Below are positions 1 to 6,389 of a stretch of DNA of 16,005 nt, one piece after another. Position numbers and translations under genes: made by a program. Position 1 is the first letter of the stretch. Every line of letters starts with the position of its first letter. Below the pieces are notes generated by a model. It worked only from the letters and a program-made list of their open reading frames with translations, ran no database searches and was not told where the DNA came from. Source of the DNA: Pseudomonadota bacterium (lineage in GTDB: Bacteria; Pseudomonadota; Alphaproteobacteria; Caulobacterales; Caulobacteraceae); contig JAEYNH010000105.1 of the NCBI GenBank assembly GCA_023412655.1, positions 1 through 16,005 on the forward strand. The letters run 5' to 3'.

Positions 1-220
1 CGATCGCCCGGTGCATGGCGTCCATCACCACCGGGTTCTGACCCTGACCCAGATAGTCGTTCGAACACCAGACCGTCACCTCGGCCTGCGTCCCGTCCGC
101 CTTCGTCCACGTCGCCTTCGGAAACGCTCCACGATGACGCTTCAGATCCGCAAACACCCGATAGCGACCCTCGGCCTGGACCTTCGAGAGCGCGGCGGAA
201 AAGGCGTGACGGTAGTCCAT
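1..220 (-). CDS. hemA: 5-aminolevulinate synthase, N-terminal part (runs off left edge)
   Basis: The first 73 codons of a pyridoxal-phosphate ALA synthase, which condenses glycine with succinyl-CoA in the first step of alphaproteobacterial heme synthesis. The translation opens MDYRHAFSAAL, followed by EGRYRVFADLKR, FPKATW and VTVWCSNDYLG, the typical N-terminal signature of alphaproteobacterial HemA. The catalytic lysine and the rest of the protein lie outside the window. ATG at 220 is the only start that fits the family N-terminus; no strong Shine-Dalgarno is visible. A FixK-type site is centred 69.5 bp upstream, so induction at low oxygen is likely, in step with the heme demand of the cbb3 oxidase encoded nearby. 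Codon use is less G/C-biased than in the neighbours: about 15 of 73 codons end in A or T. Family assignment is secure; regulation is inferred. Confidence 0.93.
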   Translation of the reverse strand, partial: MDYRHAFSAALSKVQAEGRYRVFADLKRHRGAFPKATWTKADGTQAEVTVWCSNDYLGQGQNPVVMDAMHRAI

Positions 221-282
221 GGAAGGGCGGCCCCCGGAACCTGCGGATAATCCGATCATCCACCGCTCTTGGGGTTGCGGCT

Positions 283-296
283 TTGATCTCGATCAC
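283..296 (-). promoter_or_regulatory. FixK/FNR-type site upstream of hemA
   Basis: Plus-strand TTGAT-CTCG-ATCAC, matching 9 of 10 positions of the TTGAT-N4-ATCAA palindrome. It is centred 69.5 bp before the hemA ATG. A class II promoter (site at about -41.5) would start near 248 and leave a leader of about 28 nt. On the minus strand a GATGAT hexamer lies at the expected -10 position. hemA control by FixK/FnrL proteins is known in other alphaproteobacteria; here it is inferred from the site. Confidence 0.75.
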
Positions 297-336
297 GCGC
301 CGGCGCCAGGGGCCGCTGCCGCCACCGGCGACATTC

Positions 337-360
337 TTCCGTCCGCTCGACTGGACGGAA
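337..360. repeat. Inverted repeat in the hemA-fixK intergenic region
   Basis: A perfect 8-bp inverted repeat, TTCCGTCC-N8-GGACGGAA. It lies upstream of the hemA FixK site (about 47 bp further from hemA) and well before fixK. It has no T-run, so it is not a standard terminator. The spacing of half-sites (16 bp centre to centre) would suit a dimeric DNA-binding protein, but I recognise no known operator. The rest of the 221-573 gap holds, besides the regulatory sites listed separately, no reading frame I believe. Confidence 0.35.
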
Positions 361-451
361 CTTCGGGCCGCGGCGGCGTCTCGCGCCACGGCGGCCAAAG
401 GCGATCGGTGCTGTTGTGGCGAGAGTATCGGCGCCACGGCCAAGCTGCGCC

Positions 452-465
452 TTGATCTTCGTCAA
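452..465 (+). promoter_or_regulatory. FixK/FNR-type site upstream of fixK
   Basis: TTGAT-CTTC-GTCAA, a full match to the TTGA(T/C)-N4-(A/G)TCAA form. It is centred 115.5 bp before the fixK ATG and 238.5 bp before the divergent hemA ATG, so fixK is the more likely target (autoregulation). If fixK transcription starts near 520, as the adjacent FixJ-like element would suggest, this site sits at about -61.5, a position typical of class I CRP/FNR activation. The start point is an inference. Confidence 0.65.
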
Positions 466-474
466 AGACGCCTC

Positions 475-490
475 CGTAGGACTACGTAGG
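475..490 (+). promoter_or_regulatory. Probable FixJ-binding element of the fixK promoter
   Basis: CGTAGG occurs twice, at 475-480 and 485-490, exactly 10 bp (one helical turn) apart. The second copy is part of CTACGTAG (482-489), which differs by one base from the GTA(A/C)GTAG consensus I recall for Sinorhizobium FixJ. It is followed by GGGAAAGTCCCC, G/C-rich as in rhizobial fixK promoters. Just downstream lies the palindrome CCCCTAGGGG (497-506). The location, 84-99 bp before the fixK ATG, suits control of fixK by the FixJ encoded 3 kb away. The assignment rests on motif similarity only. Confidence 0.5.
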
Positions 491-573
491 GAAAGTCCCC
501 TAGGGGGCCGCCACGAATTTCGCGGCTCAGCTCGCCCGCGTACCCCTTCGCCAGCCACGAAGGACCGCCGCCG

Positions 574-1227
574 ATGACCCTCGCCTACGATCTCGACGAT
601 CCCCGCGCCGCACGGCCCAGCGCCGCCCTCGTGGAGGCCATGGAGCGCCTGGGCGCGCGGTCGTGCTTCGAGCGCGACGAGGAGATCTACGCCCAGGGCG
701 ACGATGTGGAGAACCTCTACCGCCTGGTGCGCGGCGTGGTCCGCACCACCCGGGTCGCCGCCGACGGCCGCCGGCAGGTGGGCGACTTCTACTATCCCGG
801 AGACCTGTTCGGCCTGGAGACCGGCCCCGAGCATCAGTTCTCGGCCGAGGCCCTCACCGACTGCGAGGTCCAGCGCGTGCGCCGCAGCTCGGTCCGCGCC
901 TTCGCCGGCGACGTGGAGCTGGACCGGGCCATCCTCGAGGCCACCCGCCGCGAGCTGCAGCGCGTCCAGGACCACGTCCTGCTGCTCGGCCGCCGCAGCG
1001 CCCGCGAACGCGTCGCCGCCTTCCTGATGAGCCTCGCCCAGGATCACGCCGCCGACGGCGTCGACCTGCCCATGGGCCGGCAGGACATGGCCGACTACCT
1101 CGGCCTCACCATCGAGACCGTCTCGCGCATGCTGAGCCAGCTGCAGGACGAGGACATCGTCGAGTTCCCCACCTTCCGCCGCTTCCACATCCGCAAGTGG
1201 GACGCCCTTGAGGAGCTCGTGGACTGA
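574..1227 (+). CDS. fixK: Crp/Fnr-family transcription regulator FixK
   Basis: A 217-residue activator of the CRP/FNR superfamily. Residues about 20-125 form the cyclic-nucleotide-fold sensor domain and 141-210 the winged helix. The recognition helix (about 171-195, DMADYLGLTIETVSRML) carries E181-T-V-S-R185, which reads the TTGA half-site typical of FNR/FixK. The N-terminal four-cysteine [4Fe-4S] signature of FNR is absent; only Cys31 and Cys97 are present. It is therefore FixK-type, active without direct oxygen sensing, with its level set by FixLJ. RBS GAAGGA (559-564) lies 9 nt before the ATG. Upstream are a FixJ-like element and a FixK site; downstream is a hairpin terminator, so it is probably monocistronic. 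It is the likely activator of hemA, hemN, ccoN, ompW and the FixT-like gene. A lone-FNR-like identity is less likely given the fixLJ neighbours. Confidence 0.9.
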   Translation: MTLAYDLDDPRAARPSAALVEAMERLGARSCFERDEEIYAQGDDVENLYRLVRGVVRTTRVAADGRRQVGDFYYPGDLFGLETGPEHQFSAEALTDCEVQRVRRSSVRAFAGDVELDRAILEATRRELQRVQDHVLLLGRRSARERVAAFLMSLAQDHAADGVDLPMGRQDMADYLGLTIETVSRMLSQLQDEDIVEFPTFRRFHIRKWDALEELVD

Positions 1228-1273
1228 TCGCGGCGTCGTGAGCCGACCTCCCTCCCGCACGACGACGCACAGG

Positions 1274-1307
1274 CGCCGGATGGACCTCCATCCGGCGTCT
1301 TCTTCTT
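1274..1307 (+). terminator. Rho-independent terminator after fixK
   Basis: A perfect 11-bp inverted repeat (CGCCGGATGGA at 1274-1284, TCCATCCGGCG at 1287-1297) is followed directly by the T-rich TCTTCTTCTT. The apical pairs would open to make a 4-nt or larger loop. It lies 46 nt after the fixK stop and should separate fixK from the transporter-fixL-fixJ unit. Confidence 0.85.
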
Positions 1308-1366
1308 GAGCCTGTTTGACGCTGGCGCTCGCGGGCGCAAGCATGCCGCCTTGGAGGTGATCGGGC

Positions 1367-2416
1367 ATGAACGACGGAGCGTCCCCGGCAAAGCGGCCGA
1401 TTGATCCCGTCATGGCGCGGGCGGCCAGCATCGGGGCCCTGGTGGTCCTGGCCCTGCTCATCCTGCGGCTGGCCGACGTGCTGCTGCTGGCCTTCGGCGC
1501 CGTGCTCACCGCGGTGCTGCTCCACGCCCTCGCCGATCCGCTGGTCAGGCGCGGCCGCCTGCCCCGGCCCTGGGCCCTCACCGCCGCGGTGCTCGGCCTG
1601 GTCTTCGCCACCACCGCCATGCTCTGGATGTTCGGCCGCGAGGCCGGGATCCAGCTCGCCGCGCTCAGCGAGCTGATCCCCCGCGCCTGGTCCGCCCTGG
1701 AGGACGACCTCTCCCGCTCGCCCCTGGGCGCCTACCTGCTGGACGAGGTCCGCCGCCTGCGCCCTGCCGAGGGCCTGCTGATGCAGCTCGGCCCCGGCCT
1801 TATCCAGAGTTCGGCGGCCGCCGGGGCCGCGACGGTCATCGTCCTGTTCGCCGGCCTCTACCTCGCCTTCCACCCCCAGACCTACCTGGGCGGCCTGCTG
1901 CGGCTCGCGCCCAAGTCCTGGCGCCCCCGGACCGAGACGGTGATGCTGGCCTGCGGCAAGGCCCTGAACCGCTGGCTGGTGGGCCAGCTGATCTCCATGC
2001 TGCTGGTGGGGGTCACCACCGGCGTCGGCCTGTGGCTGGCCGGGGTGCCCTCGCCCCTGGCCCTGGGCGTCCTGGCGGGCCTTGGCCAGTTCGTCCCGGT
2101 GGTCGGCCCCATGGTCTCCACCATCCCCGGCTTCATCCTCGCCGCCGGCGCCGGCTGGGAGACCCTGTTCTGGACCGCGGTGGTCTACGTCGGCGCCATG
2201 CAGCTCGAGGCGAACCTGTTCACGCCCCTGGTCCTGCGCCAGATGGTGGAGCTGCCCATGGCGGTGACGCTGTTCGCGGTCCTGGCCATGGGCGTTCTGC
2301 TCGGCCCGCTCGGGGTTTTGTTCGCGACACCGCTGGCCGTGGTCGCCTATGTGGTCGTGCGCATGGTTTATGTGGAGGGTGTTCTTGGGGATCGCGGCGA
2401 CGAGGGGCTGGGCTAG
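1367..2416 (+). CDS. AI-2E/PerM family membrane transporter
   Basis: A 349-residue polytopic inner-membrane protein of the AI-2E transporter (PerM/YdiK/TqsA) family. It has hydrophobic segments at about 20-55 and 69-89, a soluble stretch at about 91-145, then helices at about 150-168, 207-226, 230-262, 266-280 and 296-336. Family signatures are FVPVVGP (242-248), PG at 254-255 and QLEANLFTP (279-287). Length and layout match the family. Members have been linked to autoinducer-2 or small-solute export, and some to Na+/H+ exchange, so the substrate cannot be named. RBS GGAGGTGA (1353-1360) is strong and fixes the start. The gene lies behind the fixK terminator and 31 nt before fixL on the same strand, so co-transcription with fixLJ is likely. 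No known FixLJ function needs such a transporter. Confidence 0.88.
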   Translation: MNDGASPAKRPIDPVMARAASIGALVVLALLILRLADVLLLAFGAVLTAVLLHALADPLVRRGRLPRPWALTAAVLGLVFATTAMLWMFGREAGIQLAALSELIPRAWSALEDDLSRSPLGAYLLDEVRRLRPAEGLLMQLGPGLIQSSAAAGAATVIVLFAGLYLAFHPQTYLGGLLRLAPKSWRPRTETVMLACGKALNRWLVGQLISMLLVGVTTGVGLWLAGVPSPLALGVLAGLGQFVPVVGPMVSTIPGFILAAGAGWETLFWTAVVYVGAMQLEANLFTPLVLRQMVELPMAVTLFAVLAMGVLLGPLGVLFATPLAVVAYVVVRMVYVEGVLGDRGDEGLG

Positions 2417-2447
2417 CACAACGCCCTTGCGGCGGGAGCCGGCTTAG

Positions 2448-3935
2448 ATGGCGCCCCCGCCCGGACTGGGCGCCCGGCTCAACCCTGCCCTCGGCTATGG
2501 CGTCGCCCTCGCCGCCACCGTGGTCTGCGCCGGCGCCACCGTGGCCCTGGAGCCCCTGCTGCAGAGCCGCGTCGTCTTCCTGCTGTTCGTCCCCGCCCTG
2601 ATGGCGGCGGCGGTGGCCGGCGGCTTCGGCCCTGCCCTGGCGGCCACCCTCCTGGCGCTGGGCATCAACGCCGTCCTGCTGGGCTCGGCCCTGTTCGAGG
2701 ACGCCTCAAACCTGATCAGCGCGGCGGTGTTCCTGGCGCTGGGCCTGGCCAGCGGCCTGGCCGGCTCGTACCTGCGCCGCGCGGCCGCCAACACCGCCCA
2801 CGCCCTCGACGACCTGGAGGCGCGCGAGGCCCATCTGCGCTCGATCCTCGACACCGTGCCCGACGCCATGATCGTCATCGACGAGCACGGGATCATGCAG
2901 TCGTTCAGCGCCGCCGCCGAGCGGCTGTTCGGCTGGACCGCCGCCGAGGCCGTGGGCTGCAACGTCAGCATCCTGATGCCCGCCCCGCACCGGGAGGCCC
3001 ACGACGGCTACCTCGACCGCTACATGACCACCGGCGAGCGGCGGATCATCGGCATCGGCCGGGTGGTGGTGGGCGAGCGCAAGGACGGCTCGACCTTCCC
3101 CATGGAGCTGGCGGTGGGCGAGATGCGCTCGGGCGACCGCCGGTACTTCACCGGCTTCGTGCGCGACCTCACCGAGCGCCAGCGGACCGAACGGCGCCTG
3201 CAGGACCTGCAGTCCGAGCTGGTCCATGTGGCGCGGCTCACCGCCCTCGGCGAGATGGCCTCGGCCCTGGCGCACGAGCTGAACCAGCCGCTCTCGGCCA
3301 CCGCCAACTATGTGAAGGGCTCGGTCCGGCTGCTGGATCGGGAGCCCCTCGACAAGGACAAGATCCGGGACGCCCTGGTCCAGGCCGGCGAACAGACCCT
3401 TCGCGCCGGTCAGATCATCCGCCGCCTGCGCGACTTCGTGTCCAAGGGCGAAACCGAGCGGCGGCTGGAGAACCTGCCCCAGCTGCTCGAACAGGCCGGC
3501 GCCCTGGCCATGCTGGGCGCCAAGGAGCGCGGCGTGCGGCTGCGCTTCCTCATCGATCCGGAGGTCGAGCTGGTGCTGGCCGACAAGGTGCAGATCCAGC
3601 AGGTGGTCCTGAACCTGATCCGCAACGGCATCGACGCCATGGAGGACTCGCCCCGCCGCGAGCTTGAAGTGGGGGCCCGTCCCTTCGACGACGACATGGT
3701 CGAGGTCTGGGTCGCCGACACCGGCCCCGGGGTCAGCCCCGAGGTCGCCGACCAGCTCTTTCAGCCCTTCGTGACCACCAAGCGCGAGGGCATGGGCGTG
3801 GGTCTGTCGATAAGTCGCACCATCGTCGAGGCCCATGGCGGGCGCATCTGGGTTGAGGCCAACCCCGCGGGGGGTGCTATCTTCCACTTCACGCTACGGG
3901 GCGTGCGCGACGAGGAGCTCAGCGACATTGGCTAG
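2448..3935 (+). CDS. fixL: Oxygen-sensing heme-PAS histidine kinase FixL
   Basis: A 495-residue membrane sensor kinase. Residues 15-110 are hydrophobic (about four helices, DUF4118-like), as in Sinorhizobium FixL rather than the soluble Bradyrhizobium one. A single PAS domain (about 125-245) matches heme-binding FixL: proximal heme ligand His185 (AHDGY), Arg191, and the distal Arg205 of IIGIGR that is central to oxygen signalling. The position of Bradyrhizobium His214 is Arg199 here. The kinase core follows: H-box ALAHELNQPL with phospho-acceptor His276, N-box NLIRNGIDAM, G1 DTGPG (424-428), F-box region FQPFVTTK and G2 GMGVGL (448-453). Oxygen bound to ferrous heme is expected to inhibit autophosphorylation; deoxy-FixL phosphorylates FixJ. 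The stop overlaps the FixJ start by 8 nt, giving a translationally coupled pair. Confidence 0.95.
   Translation: MAPPPGLGARLNPALGYGVALAATVVCAGATVALEPLLQSRVVFLLFVPALMAAAVAGGFGPALAATLLALGINAVLLGSALFEDASNLISAAVFLALGLASGLAGSYLRRAAANTAHALDDLEAREAHLRSILDTVPDAMIVIDEHGIMQSFSAAAERLFGWTAAEAVGCNVSILMPAPHREAHDGYLDRYMTTGERRIIGIGRVVVGERKDGSTFPMELAVGEMRSGDRRYFTGFVRDLTERQRTERRLQDLQSELVHVARLTALGEMASALAHELNQPLSATANYVKGSVRLLDREPLDKDKIRDALVQAGEQTLRAGQIIRRLRDFVSKGETERRLENLPQLLEQAGALAMLGAKERGVRLRFLIDPEVELVLADKVQIQQVVLNLIRNGIDAMEDSPRRELEVGARPFDDDMVEVWVADTGPGVSPEVADQLFQPFVTTKREGMGVGLSISRTIVEAHGGRIWVEANPAGGAIFHFTLRGVRDEELSDIG
3912..3917 (+). promoter_or_regulatory. Ribosome binding site that sets the fixJ TTG start
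   Basis: GAGGAG lies inside the 3' end of fixL, 10 nt before TTG at 3928. No in-frame ATG lies between the far-upstream 3835 and the receiver core, and GTG at 3949 would delete the first beta strand. This site therefore supports TTG 3928 as the fixJ start. Confidence 0.6.
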
Positions 3936-4533
3936 TGGTCTTGTCCATGTGATCGACGACGACGAAGCTATGCGTCAGTCGCTGGAGTTCCTGCTCGACA
4001 CCGCGGGTTACGCCGCGCGGACCTACGAATCGGCCCCGCAGTTCCTGGATCATCTCAAGCAGCTGGAGCCCGGCTGCATCGTCACCGACGTTCGGATGCC
4101 GGAGATGAGCGGGCTGGACCTGGTTCGCCGCCTGAACGCCGAGGGCGTCGGCCTGCCGGTCATCGTGCTCACCGGGCACGGCGACGTGCCGCTCGCGGTG
4201 GAGGCGATGAAGGCCGGGGTGAAGGACTTCCTCGAAAAGCCCTTCGACGACGAGGTGCTTCTGTCGGCCGTGGCGGCCGCCCTCGACAGCGGCAAGGAGG
4301 CCCAGCGCGAGGAAGCCGAGCGCCGCCAGTTCGAGACCATGCTGGCCTCGCTATCGCCGCGCGAGAAGGACGTGCTGCATGGGGTCGTCGCGGGCAAGCC
4401 GAACAAGGTGATCGCCCTGGAACTCGGCATCAGCCCCCGCACGGTGGAAGTCTATCGGGCCAATGTGATGACCAAGACCGGGGCCGGCAGCCTGTCGGAT
4501 CTGGTGCGAATGGCCCTGCTCGCCCGTTTCTGA
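3928..4533 (+). CDS. fixJ: Two-component response regulator FixJ
   Basis: A 201-residue NarL/LuxR-type response regulator and partner of FixL. The receiver (1-120) has acidic residues Asp10/Asp11, phospho-acceptor Asp54 in TDVRMPEMSG, Thr82 and Lys104 (EKP), the same numbering as rhizobial FixJ. A linker (121-138) leads to the LuxR-type helix-turn-helix (about 140-200): LSPREKDVL, then GKPNKVIALELGISPRTVEVYR. The start is TTG 3928, which overlaps the fixL stop (TTGGCTAG) and gives MASGLVHVIDDDEA. A longer frame open from 3835 would add 31 residues encoded inside fixL that have no receiver character. When phosphorylated it should activate fixK, whose promoter carries a FixJ-like element. Only the start codon is open to doubt. 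Confidence 0.95.
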   Translation: MASGLVHVIDDDEAMRQSLEFLLDTAGYAARTYESAPQFLDHLKQLEPGCIVTDVRMPEMSGLDLVRRLNAEGVGLPVIVLTGHGDVPLAVEAMKAGVKDFLEKPFDDEVLLSAVAAALDSGKEAQREEAERRQFETMLASLSPREKDVLHGVVAGKPNKVIALELGISPRTVEVYRANVMTKTGAGSLSDLVRMALLARF

Positions 4534-4538
4534 GCCCG

Positions 4539-4552
4539 TTGCGCTGGGTCAA
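4539..4552 (+). promoter_or_regulatory. FixK-type site upstream of the FixT-like gene
   Basis: TTGCG-CTGG-GTCAA fits the looser FixK2 form TTG(A/C)-N6-TCAA. It lies just after the fixJ stop, centred 42.5 bp before the ATG at 4588. That would allow the receiver gene to be switched on by FixK independently of fixLJ. A class II start would fall within 1-2 nt of the ATG. Confidence 0.5.
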
Positions 4553-4587
4553 GACGCCCCGCCGCGCGTCATGGCAAGCTGGGGGTC

Positions 4588-4974
4588 ATGCGGCCTCCCT
4601 CGTCGCCCCGCCATGCGCGTCCCCTGATCATCGTCGCCGATGACGACGCCGCCCTCTGCGCGGCGCTGAAGTTCTCATTGGAGGCCGAGGGCTTCGAGGT
4701 GGAGACCTGCGGCAGCGGCGAGGCCCTGCTCTCCCGGCAGCTCCCCGCGGATGGCGCCTGCCTGCTGGTGGACGAGCGGCTTCCGGGGCTCAGCGGCCTG
4801 GACGCCCTCGCCGAGCTTCGCCGGCGGGGCGTGACCTTGCCCGCCTTCGTCATCACCACCCACCCCAGCAAGGCCGCGCGCACCGCCGCTCGGGCGCTGG
4901 ACGCCCCCATCGTCGAGAAGCCGCTGCTCGGCGACGCCCTGCTGGACCGGATCCGCGACGTGCTTGGCCCCTGA
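4588..4974 (+). CDS. Single-domain receiver protein, FixT-like candidate
   Basis: A 128-residue stand-alone receiver with no output domain. Asp18-20 (VADDDAAL), phospho-acceptor Asp62 in LVDERLPGLSG, Thr90/Thr91 and Lys111 (EKP) are all present, so phosphorylation is possible. The position next to fixLJ, under a FixK-type site, suggests FixT, the Caulobacter single-domain receiver that inhibits FixL as negative feedback and is reported to bind an Fe-S cluster. This protein has three cysteines (24, 41, 58), unusual for a receiver and compatible with a metal or redox role. I cannot align it with Caulobacter FixT here, so identity is inferred from context and cysteines. A generic phosphate-sink receiver is the alternative. 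The RBS is weak (CTGGGGG, very close to the ATG). A nearby upstream ATG at 4571 is out of frame. Confidence 0.75.
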   Translation: MRPPSSPRHARPLIIVADDDAALCAALKFSLEAEGFEVETCGSGEALLSRQLPADGACLLVDERLPGLSGLDALAELRRRGVTLPAFVITTHPSKAARTAARALDAPIVEKPLLGDALLDRIRDVLGP

Positions 4975-4989
4975 GCGGCTCAAAGGGCC
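4966..4989. terminator. Possible bidirectional hairpin between converging genes
   Basis: The receiver gene and hemN converge with only 5 nt between their stops. GGCCC (4966-4970) can pair with GGGCC (4985-4989), and TGAG (4972-4975) with CTCA (4979-4982), with a CGG loop and a small internal bulge. There is no T-run on either strand, so termination would be imperfect or Rho-dependent. The hairpin covers both stop codons. Confidence 0.35.
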
Positions 4990-6356
4990 CGGGAATGACG
5001 CCCCGAGTCCGGTGCGAAGTAGGCGTCGAACGCCGCCGCGATCGAGCGGATCACCAGCCGCCCCGCCCCCACGGCCTCGACCCGGCCGCCGGCGATGCGC
5101 ACCAGCCCGTCCTGCGCGAACGGCCGCAGGCGCGCGAGGCAGCCGTCCAGCTCCTGCCGCGGGCGGCCGTGGCGGGCGCAGACGGCGTCCAGGTCCACCT
5201 CCAGGTCGCACATCAGCCGCTCGATGATCTCGCCCCGGAAGCGGTCCTCGGCGGTCAGGGCCACGCCCCGGGCCACCGGCAGCCGGCCCTCGCGCACCGC
5301 CGCCCGCCAGCCGAGCTCCTGCGTCACGTTCTGGACGAAGCCCTGCGGCAAGGCGCCGATGGCCGAGGCGCCCAGCCCCAGCAGGGTTGGCGCGGCGTCG
5401 GTGGTATAGCCCTGGAAGTTGCGCCGCAGCCGGCCCTCGCCGAGCGCCTTGGCCATGGGATCGTGCGGGGCGGCGAAGTGGTCCAGCCCGATGCGGACAT
5501 AGCCCAGGGACGCCAGCCTCTCCGCCGCCGCCTCGCTCTGTTCGAGCCGTTCGGCCGGGCCCGGCAGGGCCGCCTCGTCGATCAGCTGCTGATGGGCCTT
5601 CATCCACGGAACGTGGGCATAGCCGAACAGCGCGATCCGCTCCGGCCGCAGGCTGGCGACCGCGTCGATCGTGTCGAGGGTCCCGCGCACCGTCTGGTGC
5701 GGCAGGCCGTACATCAGGTCGATGTTGATGGAGCCGACCTGAGCCTCGCGCAGCCAGCCCACGCAGCGGGCGATGTCCTCGAACCGCTCGGGGCGGTTGA
5801 CCGCCGCCTGGACCACCGGATCCAGGTTCTGCACGCCGAGGCTGGCCCGGCTCAGGCCGTGGAACGCCGCCGCGTCGACCCACGCGCGGGTCAGCACCGC
5901 CGGGTCCAATTCCGCGGCGATCTCGTAGCCGGGCGTGAAGCGGAAGGCGTACTTCAGCGCCCCGAAGATCGCCGAGAGCTCCTCCGGCCGCAGCATGTTG
6001 GGGGTGCCGCCGCCCAGGTGGACGGCGCTCGCCTTCATCCGCCCCGGCAAGGCGTCCTCGAGGAGCGCCAGTTCGGCAAGCAGCAGCTGGACGTACTCGC
6101 CGATCGGCTCGTGCCGGTTCACCGCCCGGGTGTTGCAGCCGCAGTACCAGCACAGCCTCTGGCAGAACGGGATGTGCAGGTAGAGCGAGACCGGCTGATC
6201 CGCCGGAAGCTCGGCCAGCCAGCCGCGGTAGCCCTGCTCGTCCACTTCCGGCGTGAACTGCAGGGCCGTCGGATAGCTGGTGTAGCGGGGCGCCCGGCCG
6301 TCATAGCGGGCGACGAGATCGGCGAGCGTGGTCTGGGGGGCGTGCGCAAGGCTCAT
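4980..6356 (-). CDS. hemN: Oxygen-independent coproporphyrinogen III oxidase
   Basis: A 458-residue radical SAM enzyme that oxidatively decarboxylates coproporphyrinogen III to protoporphyrinogen IX without oxygen, in the cytoplasm. Signatures are APRYTSYPTA (22-31), LYLHIPFCQRLCWYCGCN with Cys65, Cys69 and Cys72 for the SAM-binding [4Fe-4S] cluster plus Cys74, then HLGGGTPNML, SLGVQNLDPVVQAAVNR, NIDLMYGLP and NFQGYTT. These and the length place it with true HemN rather than HemW, which lacks this pattern. The start is ATG 6356, matching the family N-terminus; GAGGGG lies just before it. A FixK-type site is centred 40.5 bp upstream. It lies 79 nt downstream of ccoS on the same strand, so some read-through from the cco operon is possible. 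It supplies heme when oxygen is too low for HemF. Confidence 0.96.
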   Translation of the reverse strand: MSLAHAPQTTLADLVARYDGRAPRYTSYPTALQFTPEVDEQGYRGWLAELPADQPVSLYLHIPFCQRLCWYCGCNTRAVNRHEPIGEYVQLLLAELALLEDALPGRMKASAVHLGGGTPNMLRPEELSAIFGALKYAFRFTPGYEIAAELDPAVLTRAWVDAAAFHGLSRASLGVQNLDPVVQAAVNRPERFEDIARCVGWLREAQVGSINIDLMYGLPHQTVRGTLDTIDAVASLRPERIALFGYAHVPWMKAHQQLIDEAALPGPAERLEQSEAAAERLASLGYVRIGLDHFAAPHDPMAKALGEGRLRRNFQGYTTDAAPTLLGLGASAIGALPQGFVQNVTQELGWRAAVREGRLPVARGVALTAEDRFRGEIIERLMCDLEVDLDAVCARHGRPRQELDGCLARLRPFAQDGLVRIAGGRVEAVGAGRLVIRSIAAAFDAYFAPDSGRHSRAL

Positions 6357-6389
6357 GCCCCCTCATCGCCTCATGCCGGGTCAGGCGCC

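Noticed and set aside
497..506. CCCCTAGGGG palindrome as a terminator for fixK-region transcripts
   Set aside because: It has too short a stem, no loop and no T-run; it is more likely part of the fixK promoter or chance.
1319..1332. TTGAC-GCTG-GCGCT as a FixK site before the transporter/fixLJ unit
   Set aside because: Only the left half matches; the right half lacks TCA. The promoter of this unit is not identifiable by eye.
256..2419. Long minus-strand frames over fixK and the transporter gene
   Set aside because: They run antisense to genes with recognisable domains, their products are low complexity, and no promoter or RBS supports them.
3835..3927. Longer fixJ N-terminus from ATG 3835
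   Set aside because: It would encode 31 residues inside fixL without receiver character, and no RBS precedes it as well placed as GAGGAG before TTG 3928.
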